Made by a program: the position numbers and the translations under genes | Part shown: positions 40,702 through 50,590 of the stretch, piece after piece | How the letters are laid out: every line of letters begins with the position of its first letter | Position numbering within the stretch: the first letter of the stretch is position 1 | Assembly: GCA_029246385.1 (NCBI GenBank) | Contig: JAQWNG010000013.1 | Span: forward strand, 1-64,000 | Length of the DNA stretch: 64,000 bases | Direction of reading: 5' to 3' | From: Halioglobus sp. | GTDB taxonomy: Bacteria > Pseudomonadota > Gammaproteobacteria > Pseudomonadales > Halieaceae | Notes under the pieces: generated by a model | Seen by the model: only the letters and a program-made list of their open reading frames with translations | Databases searched by the model: none | Told to the model about the DNA's origin: nothing

Positions 40702-41147
40702 AGCAGACAACCCAAACACTAATGGTAAAAAGAGGCACTGTCACTGGCATATAAACATAACACACGGTCTCTCGACAATGTCGTGCGCCGACAATACAGT
40801 CACCGGTATTGATGAATCTGCTTTATCTAATCACTCCTCCCATGAGCAGAAACAATTCATCGTCGGCGCTAAGGTAACCCGGGAAATGTCGACCGATCTT
40901 TACCCGCAAGCTGACGGAGTAGGCACTGCCAAGCATCAATCAATCTTTTTAGCCTGATCCAGAGTAATGGAGCTGATCACTCAATAGCCGATGTAATTAT
41001 CGAAGAGCACACGCCACCCACTGGAGCGCTAGCCCGTTAAATTATCCAGAGACAGAGAGTGCAGACCAGACTTTTCATGTAGTAGAATACTTGCCGAAAG
41101 ATGTCTTACGCGCCTCATGTTCGAGTCACTAAACCGGATAGTCAACG
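40702..41147 (+). promoter_or_regulatory. Intergenic region before the RND operon
   Basis: This 446-base divergent gap has no supported gene. A possible -10 TAGAAT lies near 41093, about 55 bases before the adaptor start. No operator or terminator was recognised. Confidence 0.35.
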
Positions 41148-42227
41148 ATGCAGAAAAAGAGTTTAAGGCGCGGTATTCCCCTGCTGGTGTTGGCAGTTTG
41201 TATTGCCGTTGCTTTTCTCATGGTTAACAGCAGGTCAGAATTACCGCAGCGCGATAGTGCTGTGGTACCGCCACTCGTTGATGTTCTGACCGTTACTCCA
41301 GAGTCACTTGCCGTCACCATACTCTCTCAAGGTACCGTGCGCGCTAAACACGATATCGAACTGGTCAGTGAGGTATCAGGCCGTATTATTGAGGTGGCAC
41401 CAGAATTTGTCGAGGGAGGTGCGGTGCCGCAAGGGAGGCCGCTACTACGTATTGATCCGATCGATTATGAAGTTGCCGTATCGGTGGCCAAGGCTGGATT
41501 AGCCAGTGCGGAGTTATCTTTAGCTGAGGTTCAGGTAGTGGTAATGCGCGCAGCGATTGATGAAGCCAAAGCTCAGGTACAGGCGTCGAAGGATAGACTT
41601 CGACAAGCAGAAGTAGATCTACAAAACACAGTCATAGCCGCACCTTTCGATGCCATAATTGACAGCAAGCGGGTTGATCTCGGCCAGTATGTGCAGGCCG
41701 GTACCGCTCTGGTGCGCTTGCTAAGCACCGGCAGTGCCGAGATCAGACTGCCGGTCTTGCCATCCGATGTAGGCTTTTTAAACTATGGAAAATCTGCTGA
41801 TGGCAGCTGGCCAGAGGCTCTACTGACAGCCAAGTTCGGCAATATTGACTCTCAGTGGACGGCGCGACTCGTGCGTCTAGAGCAGCGCGTTGATGAGCAG
41901 ACTAGAGTGTTCTATCTGATTGCCGAGGTCGATAGTCCCTATGACACGAGTCGACATCCACGGCCATTGTCTGTCGGATTATTTGTTCAGGCTGAAATCA
42001 ATGGCAAGCCTATCCCCAATGCCGTTGCTGTGCCCAGATCGGCGCTTTACGATGGTAACACTGTATTTGTGGTCAAGCAGGGAAGTTTACAAAAGCAGCA
42101 GGTTACCGTACTACGCAGAACTCAAGATACGATTATTGTAGGTCACGGGCTTTCTGCCGGCGATCAGGTCGTCCTTTCGCGTCTCGATATTATGGTGGAA
42201 GGCATGCCCGTCAGGGTGACCCAATAG
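41148..42227 (+). CDS. RND efflux periplasmic adaptor (MFP)
   Basis: A 359-residue membrane-fusion protein. An N-terminal signal or anchor (residues 8-26) is followed by the lipoyl half (VRAKHDIELVSEVSGRIIEVAPEF), a short alpha-hairpin (residues 115-155), the second lipoyl part (AAPFDAIIDSKRVDLGQYVQAG) and beta-barrel and proximal domains (VPRSALYDGNTVFVV). It joins the RND pump to an outer-membrane channel. The pump gene follows one base after the stop. No outer-membrane factor gene is present. Confidence 0.93.
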   Translation: MQKKSLRRGIPLLVLAVCIAVAFLMVNSRSELPQRDSAVVPPLVDVLTVTPESLAVTILSQGTVRAKHDIELVSEVSGRIIEVAPEFVEGGAVPQGRPLLRIDPIDYEVAVSVAKAGLASAELSLAEVQVVVMRAAIDEAKAQVQASKDRLRQAEVDLQNTVIAAPFDAIIDSKRVDLGQYVQAGTALVRLLSTGSAEIRLPVLPSDVGFLNYGKSADGSWPEALLTAKFGNIDSQWTARLVRLEQRVDEQTRVFYLIAEVDSPYDTSRHPRPLSVGLFVQAEINGKPIPNAVAVPRSALYDGNTVFVVKQGSLQKQQVTVLRRTQDTIIVGHGLSAGDQVVLSRLDIMVEGMPVRVTQ

Positions 42228-42228
42228 T

Positions 42229-45200
42229 ATGAAAAGGAATCAAGAGAGAGGCCTTATTGCCTGGATGGCCAACAACTCGGTGGCGGCGAATCTCCTTATG
42301 CTGGTTGTTATGGTCGGTGGCTTGGCCTCCATAGGTGGCATTACTAAAGAGGTCTTCCCAACTTTTCCCTCTGATACAGTAACAATCACGGTGCCCTACC
42401 CCGGGAGCTCTCCGGAAGAAGTAGAAGAAGGCATTGTGCGCAAAATTGAAGAGGCGGTTCAAGATATCGTTGGCATAGATGAGATCCGCTCTGTTTCTGC
42501 TGAAGGGTCGGGCGTAGTGACGGTGCTGCTTGACCCGGGGACCCCTATGGGCAAGACACTAGGACAGATTAAAACCAGAGTGGATAGTATTGCCGCATTT
42601 CCGCTGGATGCCGAGGCACCCGTCGTGGATGAGGTACTCAGCCGGACTAGAGCAATGCGACTAACACTTTACGGCGCGCTCGAAGAACGGCAATTAAAAG
42701 ATCTGGCTGAACAGCTTCGCGACGAGGTGTTACTGCTTCCCGGCATAACCCAGGTTACGATTACGGGAGCACGCGACTACGAGATATCCATAGAAGTATC
42801 TGACCCTGAACTACACCGCTATGGCCTGTCCTTTGGTGATGTTGCTCGAGCCGTGCAAGAGCGATCGCGCGACCTCCCGGGAGGAAAGCTGCGCACAGAA
42901 GCCGGCTCACTTACTCTTCGGTCCGTTGGGCAAGCCTATAGTGGTGACGATTTTGGGGCATTAACATTGCTCACTCGAGATGATGGTACTCGCGTGACGC
43001 TGGGTGATGTTGCGACGGTACGTGACACATTTTCAGAGCAACCGATCCTCAGCCGTTTCAACGGCGAAGCTGCGCTTACTTTAGAGATCGACCGAGTAGG
43101 TGATCAGGACGTACTGGCAATGACCAAGGACTTACGCATGTTTGTTGAGCGCAAACGGGCACAGTTACCTCCCGGCATAGAGTTGACCGCTTGGTCGGAC
43201 CAAAGCGTGATCCTGAATGGACGAATCCAGTTGATGCTCAAAAGTGCATTGCAGGGAGCCGTATTAGTTATGTTTACTCTCGCATTATTCTTAAACCTGT
43301 CGTTAGCATTTTGGGTGATTCTCGGTGTCCCATTTTCGTTTCTAGGCGCGCTTTTAATTATCAACGTATTGGATCTACCCGTCTCCATTAATGTCATTTC
43401 CGTGTTTGGATTTATCCTAGTACTAGGCATGCTTGTGGATGACGGCATCGTGACCGCCGAAAGCGCTTATGCCCAACTGGAGGATGAAGATAAGGGTCTA
43501 GACAGTATTGTAAGAGGTGTAAGAAAAGTCACGGTAGCAACTATTTTTGGCGCGATGACGACAATGCTCGCATTCGCGCCGTCCTGGTTCGTGCAGGAAG
43601 GTTTTGCCATGATTCTGTCGCATATCGTGCCTGTGGTGATATTGAGCCTTCTGTTTTCGCTACTGGAGACAAAATTGATTCTACCGTCACACTTGCGACA
43701 TATTCGTATCACTTCAAAAACCACAGGCTCCCCCACCCTGCGCATGAAGTTTTCTGCTGTGCAGCACGCCTGCGCCAGTGCGTTACAACAATTTGCAGAT
43801 ACCCGTTATCGATCCGTACTAGACCTTGCCGTACACTACCGTTACACCACTCTAGCACTATTTATCGGTGGCTTAATCATTTGTTTGGCGCTGGTACCAG
43901 CGGGTATTGTAAGGTTCGTGTTCTTCCCCAACATTCCTTCAGACTCGATCACTATCAATCTGAAAATGCCGCAGGGCACGCCCTGGCAGAAAACGCACGA
44001 TTATACCCTGCGTATCGAGCAGGCCGCAGTAGATATGAATAAGCGTTATAAACAAGAAACCAACTCCGAAGAAAGTGTTATTTTAGAATTAATGTCACTG
44101 TCGACCGAGGATACGGAGTCACGGGTAACAGTAGAATTATTACCGAGCACCGAGCGCGCCATTACGTCTGTTGAACTCGCAGGTTGGTTACGGCAAAGTC
44201 TTGGTGGACTCAGCGGTATACAGTCACTGACCTTTGATGCCAATGCAGGCCCTTCTGGGTCTGCCGTCAATATCGAGCTGTCAGGGCAGGATCTTGGTAT
44301 GTTGCGTGAAGCCGCGAGTGAACTGAAGGCAGCATTGCTTGCGTATCGCGGCGTCTATGACATCAGAGACAGTTTTGATGCGGGTGGACCAGAGCTTGAT
44401 ATAAGCGTCACATCGGAGGGCGATGCCCTTGGATTGGGGCAAGTAGAGCTCGCAACACAAGTACGTCAGGCTTTTTTCGGCGCAGAAATACAGCGTCTGC
44501 AGCGCGGTCGCGATGAAGTGAGGGTGTATGTGCGCTTTCCTGCGGCAGAGCGCGCCACTCTGGAATCGTTGCGATCCATGTGGATTGATGTGCCTGGTCG
44601 AGGCAAGGTTCCGTTTGAGGTGGTCGGTAAAGCCACAGAAAGAATTGGCGTCAGTGTTATTAATCGCTTTAATCGACAACGTGTGGTCAACGTCGAAGCC
44701 GATGTCGATAAATCTATCGTAGAGCCTACCCAAGTCAATCAGGCAATTACTACCGACTTATTACCCGATATTTTGCAGCGTTATCCCGGGGTTTCACTAC
44801 GCTTGAGCGGTGAAGCAGAAGAGCAGGCCAAGACCACAGATACTCTCGGGTTGGGGCTTATCGCGGTGTTACTGATGATTTATGCCGCGCTGGCAATACC
44901 ACTACGCAGTTATGCTTTGCCTATTATTATCATGTCCGTGATCCCCTTCGGGTTGGTCGGCGCCATACTGGGGCATCTCATTTTAGGCAACAGCGTAAGC
45001 ATGCTGTCTGCCATTGGAATGATCGGGTTGAGTGGCATCGTTGTCAATGATAGTTTGGTCATGGTAGACCATATTAGTTCCCGCATCAGCGAAGGCAGAC
45101 AACACTGGCGAGATGCAGTCATTGACGGTGGAGTACGTCGATTTCGTCCCGTCGTACTGACTTCAGTAACAACCTTTATGGGCTTGTTGCCGATTCAGCT

Positions 45201-45387
45201 TGAGACCTCTTTACAGGCGCAATTCGTCAAGCCAATGGCAATATCTATCGCCTTTGGCGTGTTATTTGCCACTTTTATCACACTATTTCTGGTCCCGGTT
45301 TTGTATTTCATAGGAAAAGATATCAGCAAACTACTCGGCACAGCAGAGCTCGAGGTAGACGGCATCCAGAAGGTCACTGTTGAGTAA
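42229..45387 (+). CDS. RND-family multidrug efflux permease (AcrB/HAE1-type)
   Basis: A 1052-residue inner-membrane proton-driven exporter with 12 predicted helices and two large periplasmic loops. The N-terminus MANNSVAANLLMLVVMVGG and the helix-4 proton-relay pair in LGMLVDDGIV are typical of the HAE group found with short adaptors in marine gammaproteobacteria. The second half repeats the topology (LRLSGEAEEQAKTTD, then GLSGIVVNDSLVMVDHI). Substrate not predictable. In one operon with the adaptor. Confidence 0.94.
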   Translation: MKRNQERGLIAWMANNSVAANLLMLVVMVGGLASIGGITKEVFPTFPSDTVTITVPYPGSSPEEVEEGIVRKIEEAVQDIVGIDEIRSVSAEGSGVVTVLLDPGTPMGKTLGQIKTRVDSIAAFPLDAEAPVVDEVLSRTRAMRLTLYGALEERQLKDLAEQLRDEVLLLPGITQVTITGARDYEISIEVSDPELHRYGLSFGDVARAVQERSRDLPGGKLRTEAGSLTLRSVGQAYSGDDFGALTLLTRDDGTRVTLGDVATVRDTFSEQPILSRFNGEAALTLEIDRVGDQDVLAMTKDLRMFVERKRAQLPPGIELTAWSDQSVILNGRIQLMLKSALQGAVLVMFTLALFLNLSLAFWVILGVPFSFLGALLIINVLDLPVSINVISVFGFILVLGMLVDDGIVTAESAYAQLEDEDKGLDSIVRGVRKVTVATIFGAMTTMLAFAPSWFVQEGFAMILSHIVPVVILSLLFSLLETKLILPSHLRHIRITSKTTGSPTLRMKFSAVQHACASALQQFADTRYRSVLDLAVHYRYTTLALFIGGLIICLALVPAGIVRFVFFPNIPSDSITINLKMPQGTPWQKTHDYTLRIEQAAVDMNKRYKQETNSEESVILELMSLSTEDTESRVTVELLPSTERAITSVELAGWLRQSLGGLSGIQSLTFDANAGPSGSAVNIELSGQDLGMLREAASELKAALLAYRGVYDIRDSFDAGGPELDISVTSEGDALGLGQVELATQVRQAFFGAEIQRLQRGRDEVRVYVRFPAAERATLESLRSMWIDVPGRGKVPFEVVGKATERIGVSVINRFNRQRVVNVEADVDKSIVEPTQVNQAITTDLLPDILQRYPGVSLRLSGEAEEQAKTTDTLGLGLIAVLLMIYAALAIPLRSYALPIIIMSVIPFGLVGAILGHLILGNSVSMLSAIGMIGLSGIVVNDSLVMVDHISSRISEGRQHWRDAVIDGGVRRFRPVVLTSVTTFMGLLPIQLETSLQAQFVKPMAISIAFGVLFATFITLFLVPVLYFIGKDISKLLGTAELEVDGIQKVTVE

Positions 45388-45469
45388 TTTTCAGCATCTT
45401 TTACAAACCGAGACAGATGGTATTCTGAATACTGCGGAAGCCTGACGCACCGATAGACGGTGGCTTCGT

Positions 45470-45489
45470 GCAGCTAGCCAGCTAGCTGC
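45470..45489. repeat. Perfect inverted repeat GCAGCTAG-CCAG-CTAGCTGC
   Basis: An 8-bp stem with a 4-base loop in the 155-base gap between the convergent RND pump and carboxylesterase genes. There is no T-run, so it may be a weak bidirectional terminator or only a stable RNA end. Confidence 0.4.
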
Positions 45490-45542
45490 CGCGTCGTATG
45501 CCTACCGTACCAATCAATGCCAAGAATATGACTGCCATTTTC

Positions 45543-47354
45543 CTATAAAGGACACCCATCCGCGCCTAGGCTTTCATATTCTTGAGAGTCGAAGTCGTCT
45601 CCGAGGAACAGTGTCCTGTAGGCCATGCAGTACTCCTCTTGATCCACAAAACTGGTGTCCAAAAACAGGCGCTGCTTCAGGTCGTCAATGCTAATGCGCT
45701 CTGGTGACATGCGAATGCCGTCGCCCAACGCACTGTCGAGTATCATTAAACGGTCGCTGTCTTCGCCGTCGTTCACCCAGCTAGTCCACTCTCGCTCCTT
45801 TCCATCACGCCCGCGGCCGGGCTTTCCGTTGTAGGCGAACTCAGCCCAATAAGACATCATGCTCGCCGACAGCGCATCGCGAGCATCATGTGTACCTGAG
45901 GGATACATGACGCTAAAAGGTTTAGGAAAGTTGCCGAACACATAGGGTATTTCAAGTGCATGTGCCGCACCCAGTAAGTCGCGCAAATCGATCAGGCCGA
46001 AATCACGCAAGTCCTTGGCATCAAAGCGATAGGCAAACACGTTGTCACCCTGACCCGCACGCATCACTGTAGCCAGACGGTCTACGCCGACAACTTTCCA
46101 ACGATCGGAACTGTAGCGATTATACTTATCATAACGCTGCAGATCTTTAATCCCAATCGGAATACCCAGAACCATGTTGACCATGTCAGGATTAAAGCTG
46201 AAGAACAACTTCATTTCATCGAGGTTGGTACCCAGCATCACTGGCACCGCATTGTAATTTGCGGGATCCGAAAACAACTGCTCAGACCGAATACCGGCGG
46301 GTAACACATAGCCATCGCCAATCAAGTCTGGCAATGTGGTGACAGGACCGCCGTCTTCACTGCGATAAACGGCAAAAATTTCAGCCGTAGATTTTGCTCG
46401 CAGATACCGGGCTAGCTCTGCCGAGGACGTTGATTCCTGTCTGGCACGAGCGGCCGCAGCATCTTCAGCGGAGCCGTCAAGAATGAACAGCTGATTGACA
46501 ATCTCCCGCGAACTGTGGCGACCACCCACTTGTTCGTCATCAACGTAGTTCTCAGCTGCCCAAAGAGGCTCGATATCCAGCCCGCCACTCTGGACGATGG
46601 CACCGTGGAACAAACCCTCAGCCAGAGGTGACGCCATCAGCGCGAGTACATTCCAGCCCCCGGCAGATTCGCCAAAAATAGTGATCTTGTCAGGATTCCC
46701 GCCAAAGTGAGCGATATTGTCTCTGACCCATTTAAGCCCCTGGATCTGATCGAGTGTGCCGTAGTTGCCTGAATTATCCTCAAGCGATGCGTCTTCTGAA
46801 CGCAGCGCTGGGTGCGATAACCAGCCAAAGTTACCTAAACGATAATTGATACTCACCAACACCACCTGCTGGCGATCGGCTAATAGCGAACCCTCGTAGA
46901 GAATAATACTGCCGCTGCCGCGGGTATTGGCGCCGCCATGAATCCAAACCATGACAGGTAGATTGTCGGCATTCGCAGGCGCAAACACGTTGAGAAAAAG
47001 GCAATCCTCATTTCCGTCCACGGACTGGTTTTCGCTGGAAGTGGAACGAGGCTGGGTGGCGCACTCATTGCCGGGGCGAAGCGCCTGCAACTGTCCCTCC
47101 CAAGGCGTGACTGGGCGCGGTGCCTTCCAGCGCAACTCGCCTACCGGCGCCGCTGCATAGGGAATTCCCTGCCACACCGACACGCCCAGGTCATTTTGGT
47201 AACCAATTATTTCACCGCCTTCAATTATTCTTACTGTCTCGAGGGCAGGACTGTAAGTTACCAACTCCTCCGGAGCGAGCCACGCGTATCCTGCAACGAC
47301 AGCCAATACCACCAGTCCGGCTGCAGCGAGGAGTGCGGTCAACATTATGTTCAT
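45543..47354 (-). CDS. Type-B carboxylesterase
   Basis: A 603-residue esterase with an N-terminal hydrophobic segment (residues 3-27), so exported or membrane-anchored. Motifs: oxyanion HGGAN (139-143), NEDCLFLNVFAP (type-B signature 2), nucleophile elbow FGESAGG (Ser230) and a C-terminal catalytic-His region near ALEIPYVFGN. It cleaves carboxylic esters; substrate unknown. Another hydrolase gene lies directly upstream on the same strand. Confidence 0.9.
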   Translation of the reverse strand: MNIMLTALLAAAGLVVLAVVAGYAWLAPEELVTYSPALETVRIIEGGEIIGYQNDLGVSVWQGIPYAAAPVGELRWKAPRPVTPWEGQLQALRPGNECATQPRSTSSENQSVDGNEDCLFLNVFAPANADNLPVMVWIHGGANTRGSGSIILYEGSLLADRQQVVLVSINYRLGNFGWLSHPALRSEDASLEDNSGNYGTLDQIQGLKWVRDNIAHFGGNPDKITIFGESAGGWNVLALMASPLAEGLFHGAIVQSGGLDIEPLWAAENYVDDEQVGGRHSSREIVNQLFILDGSAEDAAAARARQESTSSAELARYLRAKSTAEIFAVYRSEDGGPVTTLPDLIGDGYVLPAGIRSEQLFSDPANYNAVPVMLGTNLDEMKLFFSFNPDMVNMVLGIPIGIKDLQRYDKYNRYSSDRWKVVGVDRLATVMRAGQGDNVFAYRFDAKDLRDFGLIDLRDLLGAAHALEIPYVFGNFPKPFSVMYPSGTHDARDALSASMMSYWAEFAYNGKPGRGRDGKEREWTSWVNDGEDSDRLMILDSALGDGIRMSPERISIDDLKQRLFLDTSFVDQEEYCMAYRTLFLGDDFDSQEYESLGADGCPL

Positions 47355-47423
47355 TACACGCTATCCTGTTGAAATGACTTCAGCAGCATACCCGATTTCT
47401 CAGCGACCATGGAAACCCGTCAA

Positions 47424-48362
47424 TTACCCCTCCCTCAGTGCATGCACCAGCGCGGCAGTAACATCATCTGCCTGTCCATAGGTCATATTATGATTAGCGC
47501 CCTCAAGTTTCGTTAATTTCATCTGAGGGACATCTTTTTTCATAGGGTCAGCACCGTCAAAAGGAACCACTGTGTCTGCAGTCCCCCAGATCGCCCATAC
47601 AGCGATGTCAGTGCCACCGACGATACGATATCGATCCGATAAATCAGCCATCGGAAAATATCGAAGTGTTGAGAGCAAGGAATCTGTGTAACCCGCAAAG
47701 GCCGCCTGCTGATCAAATTTTTCCAACATATTTTCCGGCGCCCTGCCGGCATTAATTTCAGCTTTAATACTTTGGCGGGCGTAACGTGCGCCAAAAACAG
47801 TCGCCAGCCACTCACCAACCACTGGCATCGTCAGCAATGACGCCCCTGACGAATTGCGCATATATCCTGCTGGGGCGATAAGTACTAGCCGGCTCACTTG
47901 TGAAGGATATGAGGCCGCAAAGTCAACTACATTGGCACCACCCATGGAGTAGCCAACCAAAGTCAAAGGCGTCTTGAGGTTTAGGCCTTCAATTAGCCCT
48001 GTGAGTTCGCTGTTATACAAGGCAGAATCATAAGGGCCTTCAGGCCTATCGGAGAACCCTCGACCTAAATGATCAAAACTGATGACTTGATACCCCTCTG
48101 CCAGCACGGCAGGTATCGCCTGCTGCCAAACAAACTTCGGCGTACTGAACCCATGAACGAGTATTACTACGGGTGCGTCTTTAGGACCCTCGCGGGTATA
48201 AGAAAGAACACCGTACTCCGTTTGCAGGTAATTGCCGCCATGTTCATTTCGGGCTGCATAATCGAGATCCTTTACTCCTCCGCGCGTCACCGCGAAGGCG
48301 ACGGCTGCGAGTACTAATAGTACCAGCACCACTTTGATGCCGAAGTTAATCAGAAGTCTCAT
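47424..48362 (-). CDS. Alpha/beta hydrolase with N-terminal membrane anchor
   Basis: A 312-residue alpha/beta-hydrolase. Hydrophobic residues 8-25 anchor or export it. Seen: ILVHGFSTPKFVW (oxyanion HGF), FDHLGRGFSDRP, nucleophile elbow GYSMGG (Ser139), GTADTVVPFDG (acid region) and GANHNMTYG (catalytic His). The fold matches small esterases and haloalkane-dehalogenase-like enzymes. GGGAGA precedes the ATG. It is probably co-transcribed with the carboxylesterase gene 69 bases downstream. Confidence 0.88.
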   Translation of the reverse strand: MRLLINFGIKVVLVLLVLAAVAFAVTRGGVKDLDYAARNEHGGNYLQTEYGVLSYTREGPKDAPVVILVHGFSTPKFVWQQAIPAVLAEGYQVISFDHLGRGFSDRPEGPYDSALYNSELTGLIEGLNLKTPLTLVGYSMGGANVVDFAASYPSQVSRLVLIAPAGYMRNSSGASLLTMPVVGEWLATVFGARYARQSIKAEINAGRAPENMLEKFDQQAAFAGYTDSLLSTLRYFPMADLSDRYRIVGGTDIAVWAIWGTADTVVPFDGADPMKKDVPQMKLTKLEGANHNMTYGQADDVTAALVHALREG

Positions 48363-48850
48363 GGCCAGTCTCCCTTAAGCTGAATACTCTAGCGTAGCAC
48401 GGCTGCCTCAATCTCAGAAACTGGCATGCACTTTATTAGGCGCTAGAGCGCTTGCGGGCAAAAAACCGAGCTGCACCGCATCTTTACAACTAATCTAGGC
48501 AACCCCAAAAAAATTGCTTGCTATGCCATACGCCAATGCCGGAAAATATCGTGCATACTAAACACTCGCGCAGGTTGTCCGACTACAATATCCAGTAATA
48601 TCAAAAGTTCAAGACAGTATCTTCAGCCAAACTTTCGACGACTATAGTATAACTGTTGCTAATAAAATAATTTATTGCGATGAGGCCTCATTGGGATAAT
48701 ACTATTGATACGTTGTCAGCTTATACAAAGCCACAGTTATTAAAATTAAAAAACAAAGCCTAGTAATCTGTCCAATACATCGACCGTCAAAAGCTGGGAA
48801 TTTCCCAGCCCATTCGCGGCGTGTGATGTGTTAGTTATAATCAGGTGGTT
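48363..48850. promoter_or_regulatory. AT-rich intergenic region with palindrome GCTGGGAA-T-TTCCCAGC
   Basis: Nearly 490 bases without a gene. A perfect inverted repeat with 8-bp arms around one base lies at 48793-48809, about 40 bases before the downstream gene; its position suits an operator. A hairpin would need a larger loop, so it is not a good terminator. Nothing else was recognised. Confidence 0.4.
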
Positions 48851-49351
48851 ATGAAAACTGTCTCTGTTAATGATAAAATGCAAAAAGAATACGTATACCA
48901 ACGCATTGAGCCCATGGGTCAGAATTTTGACCCTCAATTTACTCCAGAGTTAACGCCTAAAGAAATGCTGCATCTAGGCGTTTTTGGCGGCAAGTATCTG
49001 AATGACTGCAAACGCGAATTCCCACATGATTGGTTTGTGAATGCCAAGCTTAGTGATGAAAAAAACGAGCAGCTTAACTATTTCTCCGTCAATGCTTCGC
49101 AACCATTGAGTGAGTGGGCAAAGAAAGGATGGATTCACCCTCAGGACCCTAGAGGTTGGTTCCAATTGTATTGCAGATATTTTATAGGTAGACGCACGCA
49201 TGAAGAGGATCAGCGGCAAATAAAGCGATGGAGTGCATTTAGGCGTCACGCAGGTGCAATAAGAAAGTACTGCGAACCCTATGATTTTCAATGCCGCAAA
49301 AAACAACGACAGGCTTTGTTACACTGGGCTTATGATGCGAGGAAGCTATAG
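48851..49351 (+). CDS. Uncharacterised conserved-looking protein, 166 aa
   Basis: No named family recognised. A hydrophilic protein rich in aromatic and basic residues: FTPELTPKEMLHLGVFGGKYL, CKREFPHDWF, LSEWAKKGWIHPQDPRGWFQLYCRYF, then GRRTHEEDQRQIKRW and a basic C-terminus with KYCEPYDFQCRKKQRQALLHW. The tryptophan-rich, lysine-rich character resembles small nucleic-acid or metal-binding proteins, but nothing proves it. ATG at 48851 after AGGTGG is preferred over a GTG two codons earlier. Confidence 0.75.
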   Translation: MKTVSVNDKMQKEYVYQRIEPMGQNFDPQFTPELTPKEMLHLGVFGGKYLNDCKREFPHDWFVNAKLSDEKNEQLNYFSVNASQPLSEWAKKGWIHPQDPRGWFQLYCRYFIGRRTHEEDQRQIKRWSAFRRHAGAIRKYCEPYDFQCRKKQRQALLHWAYDARKL

Positions 49352-49426
49352 ACGTCGCACTCTGCGCTTGCTGGAGTCACCACCGTTCGTGGCCCGTGTT
49401 ACCGGCATCTGCGCCCAAGAGGAAGT

Positions 49427-49854
49427 ATGGACATAATTGGAAAATCCATTGAAATAGCTTTGAAAGCCTATTCTGGAACAAAAGATAAGGGTGGTTAAAC
49501 GTATATTCTCCATTCGCTTAGGGTCATAGCCAAGATGGAAAAAGAGGAGAAAATGGCTGTTGCGCAACTGCATGATGGGGTCCAAGATTCACATTTCAGT
49601 CGCGACGATTTGATGAAGGGAGAAAGTCCTTTGGCCGTTATTGAGGCGGTGGAAGTTCTATAAAAAATGACGATGAAAGTTACGATCAATTTATAGCTCA
49701 TGTCATTAAAAACGATCTCGCTTCAAAAGTTAAAATCGCAGATATAGAAGAAAATATTACTATATTACGCTTACATTCAGTTGTGGAAGAAGGCCTTCAG
49801 CGAGTGGTCAAGTAATACAATAAGTCTTGGAAAAAATTGCAGCCTAGAAGTTAA
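49427..49854 (+). pseudogene. Decayed RelA/SpoT-like HD-domain phosphohydrolase gene
   Basis: Read across three disruptions, this stretch gives a small HD-domain protein. It begins with ATG after GAGGAAG and reads IEIALKAYSGTKDKGG, then an in-frame TAA where a lysine is expected. It continues in frame with TYILHSLRVIAKM and VAQLHDGVQDS (the HD motif, with Pro and Glu of the usual HPLR and VVEDS changed). After EAVEVL a one-base loss shifts the frame to KNDDESYDQF and SKVKIADIEENITILRLHS. A second stop interrupts VVK-stop-YNKSWKKL. Intact relatives are small HD phosphohydrolases related to the (p)ppGpp hydrolase domain. Multiple lesions indicate real decay rather than a sequencing slip. Confidence 0.75.
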
Positions 49855-49912
49855 CAACGGCCGTCAGAGCATATCAATAATCGTACACCAAAATTTTTAA
49901 AGGGTAGTAATC

Positions 49913-50590
49913 ATGCATGTTTTAGTTGTTTTGACCTCACACGACCAACTTGGAGATACCGGCGCAAAGACTGGCTTTTGGTTGGAAGAACTGGCCAGTC
50001 CGTTTTATCATCTCAAAGATGCCGGTGTATCGATAACTCTGGCCTCCCCGCTCGGCGGACAACCACCACTTGACCCTAAAAGTCATGAATCTGATTTTGA
50101 AACAGAAGATACACGCCGATTTGACAATGACAGATCAGCTCAAGATCAATTGGCCAACACCGAAAAACTGAATGCGATGAAAGTTGAAGATTTCGATGCC
50201 GTATTTTATCCCGGCGGTCATGGCCCATTATGGGACCTACATAATGATAAAGATTCAATTGCACTCATTGAGGCATTTATTTCTCAGGGCAAGCCGGTGG
50301 CAACGGTTTGTCATGCACCGGCCGTATTATTACAAGCCAAAGATCTAAACGGTGCACCTTTGGTAAAAGGGAAAAAAGTCACCGGGTTTAGTAACAGCGA
50401 GGAAATCGCGGTGGAGCTAACTAATGTAGTGCCTTATTTAATCGAAGATCAGCTTGTCAAGTTAGGCGGCCTTTACCAAAAGACCGAAGATTGGAATTCG
50501 CTCGCAGTCGTAGACGGCTTGATCATTACAGGGCAAAACCCTGCCTCATCGCCTGCCGTCGCCGAAGCTTTGCTTGATCTGCTTAACTAA
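49913..50590 (+). CDS. DJ-1/PfpI-family protein (Hsp31-like)
   Basis: A 225-residue class-I glutamine-amidotransferase-like protein. The nucleophile elbow TVCHAPAVLL places the catalytic Cys133 with His134 beside it; a conserved Glu lies in FWLEELASPF (residues 23-31) and YPGGHGPLWDL is the glycine loop. Relatives act as glyoxalase III/deglycase or chaperone (Hsp31/YhbO-type). AAAGGG precedes the ATG. It lies before the arsenic genes; linkage of such a protein to arsenic islands is seen elsewhere, but a role there is inference. Confidence 0.87.
   Translation: MHVLVVLTSHDQLGDTGAKTGFWLEELASPFYHLKDAGVSITLASPLGGQPPLDPKSHESDFETEDTRRFDNDRSAQDQLANTEKLNAMKVEDFDAVFYPGGHGPLWDLHNDKDSIALIEAFISQGKPVATVCHAPAVLLQAKDLNGAPLVKGKKVTGFSNSEEIAVELTNVVPYLIEDQLVKLGGLYQKTEDWNSLAVVDGLIITGQNPASSPAVAEALLDLLN

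Noticed and set aside
44281-44733. 150-codon minus-strand frame inside the RND pump gene
   Set aside because: It is fully antisense to a clearly conserved gene and has no start signal.
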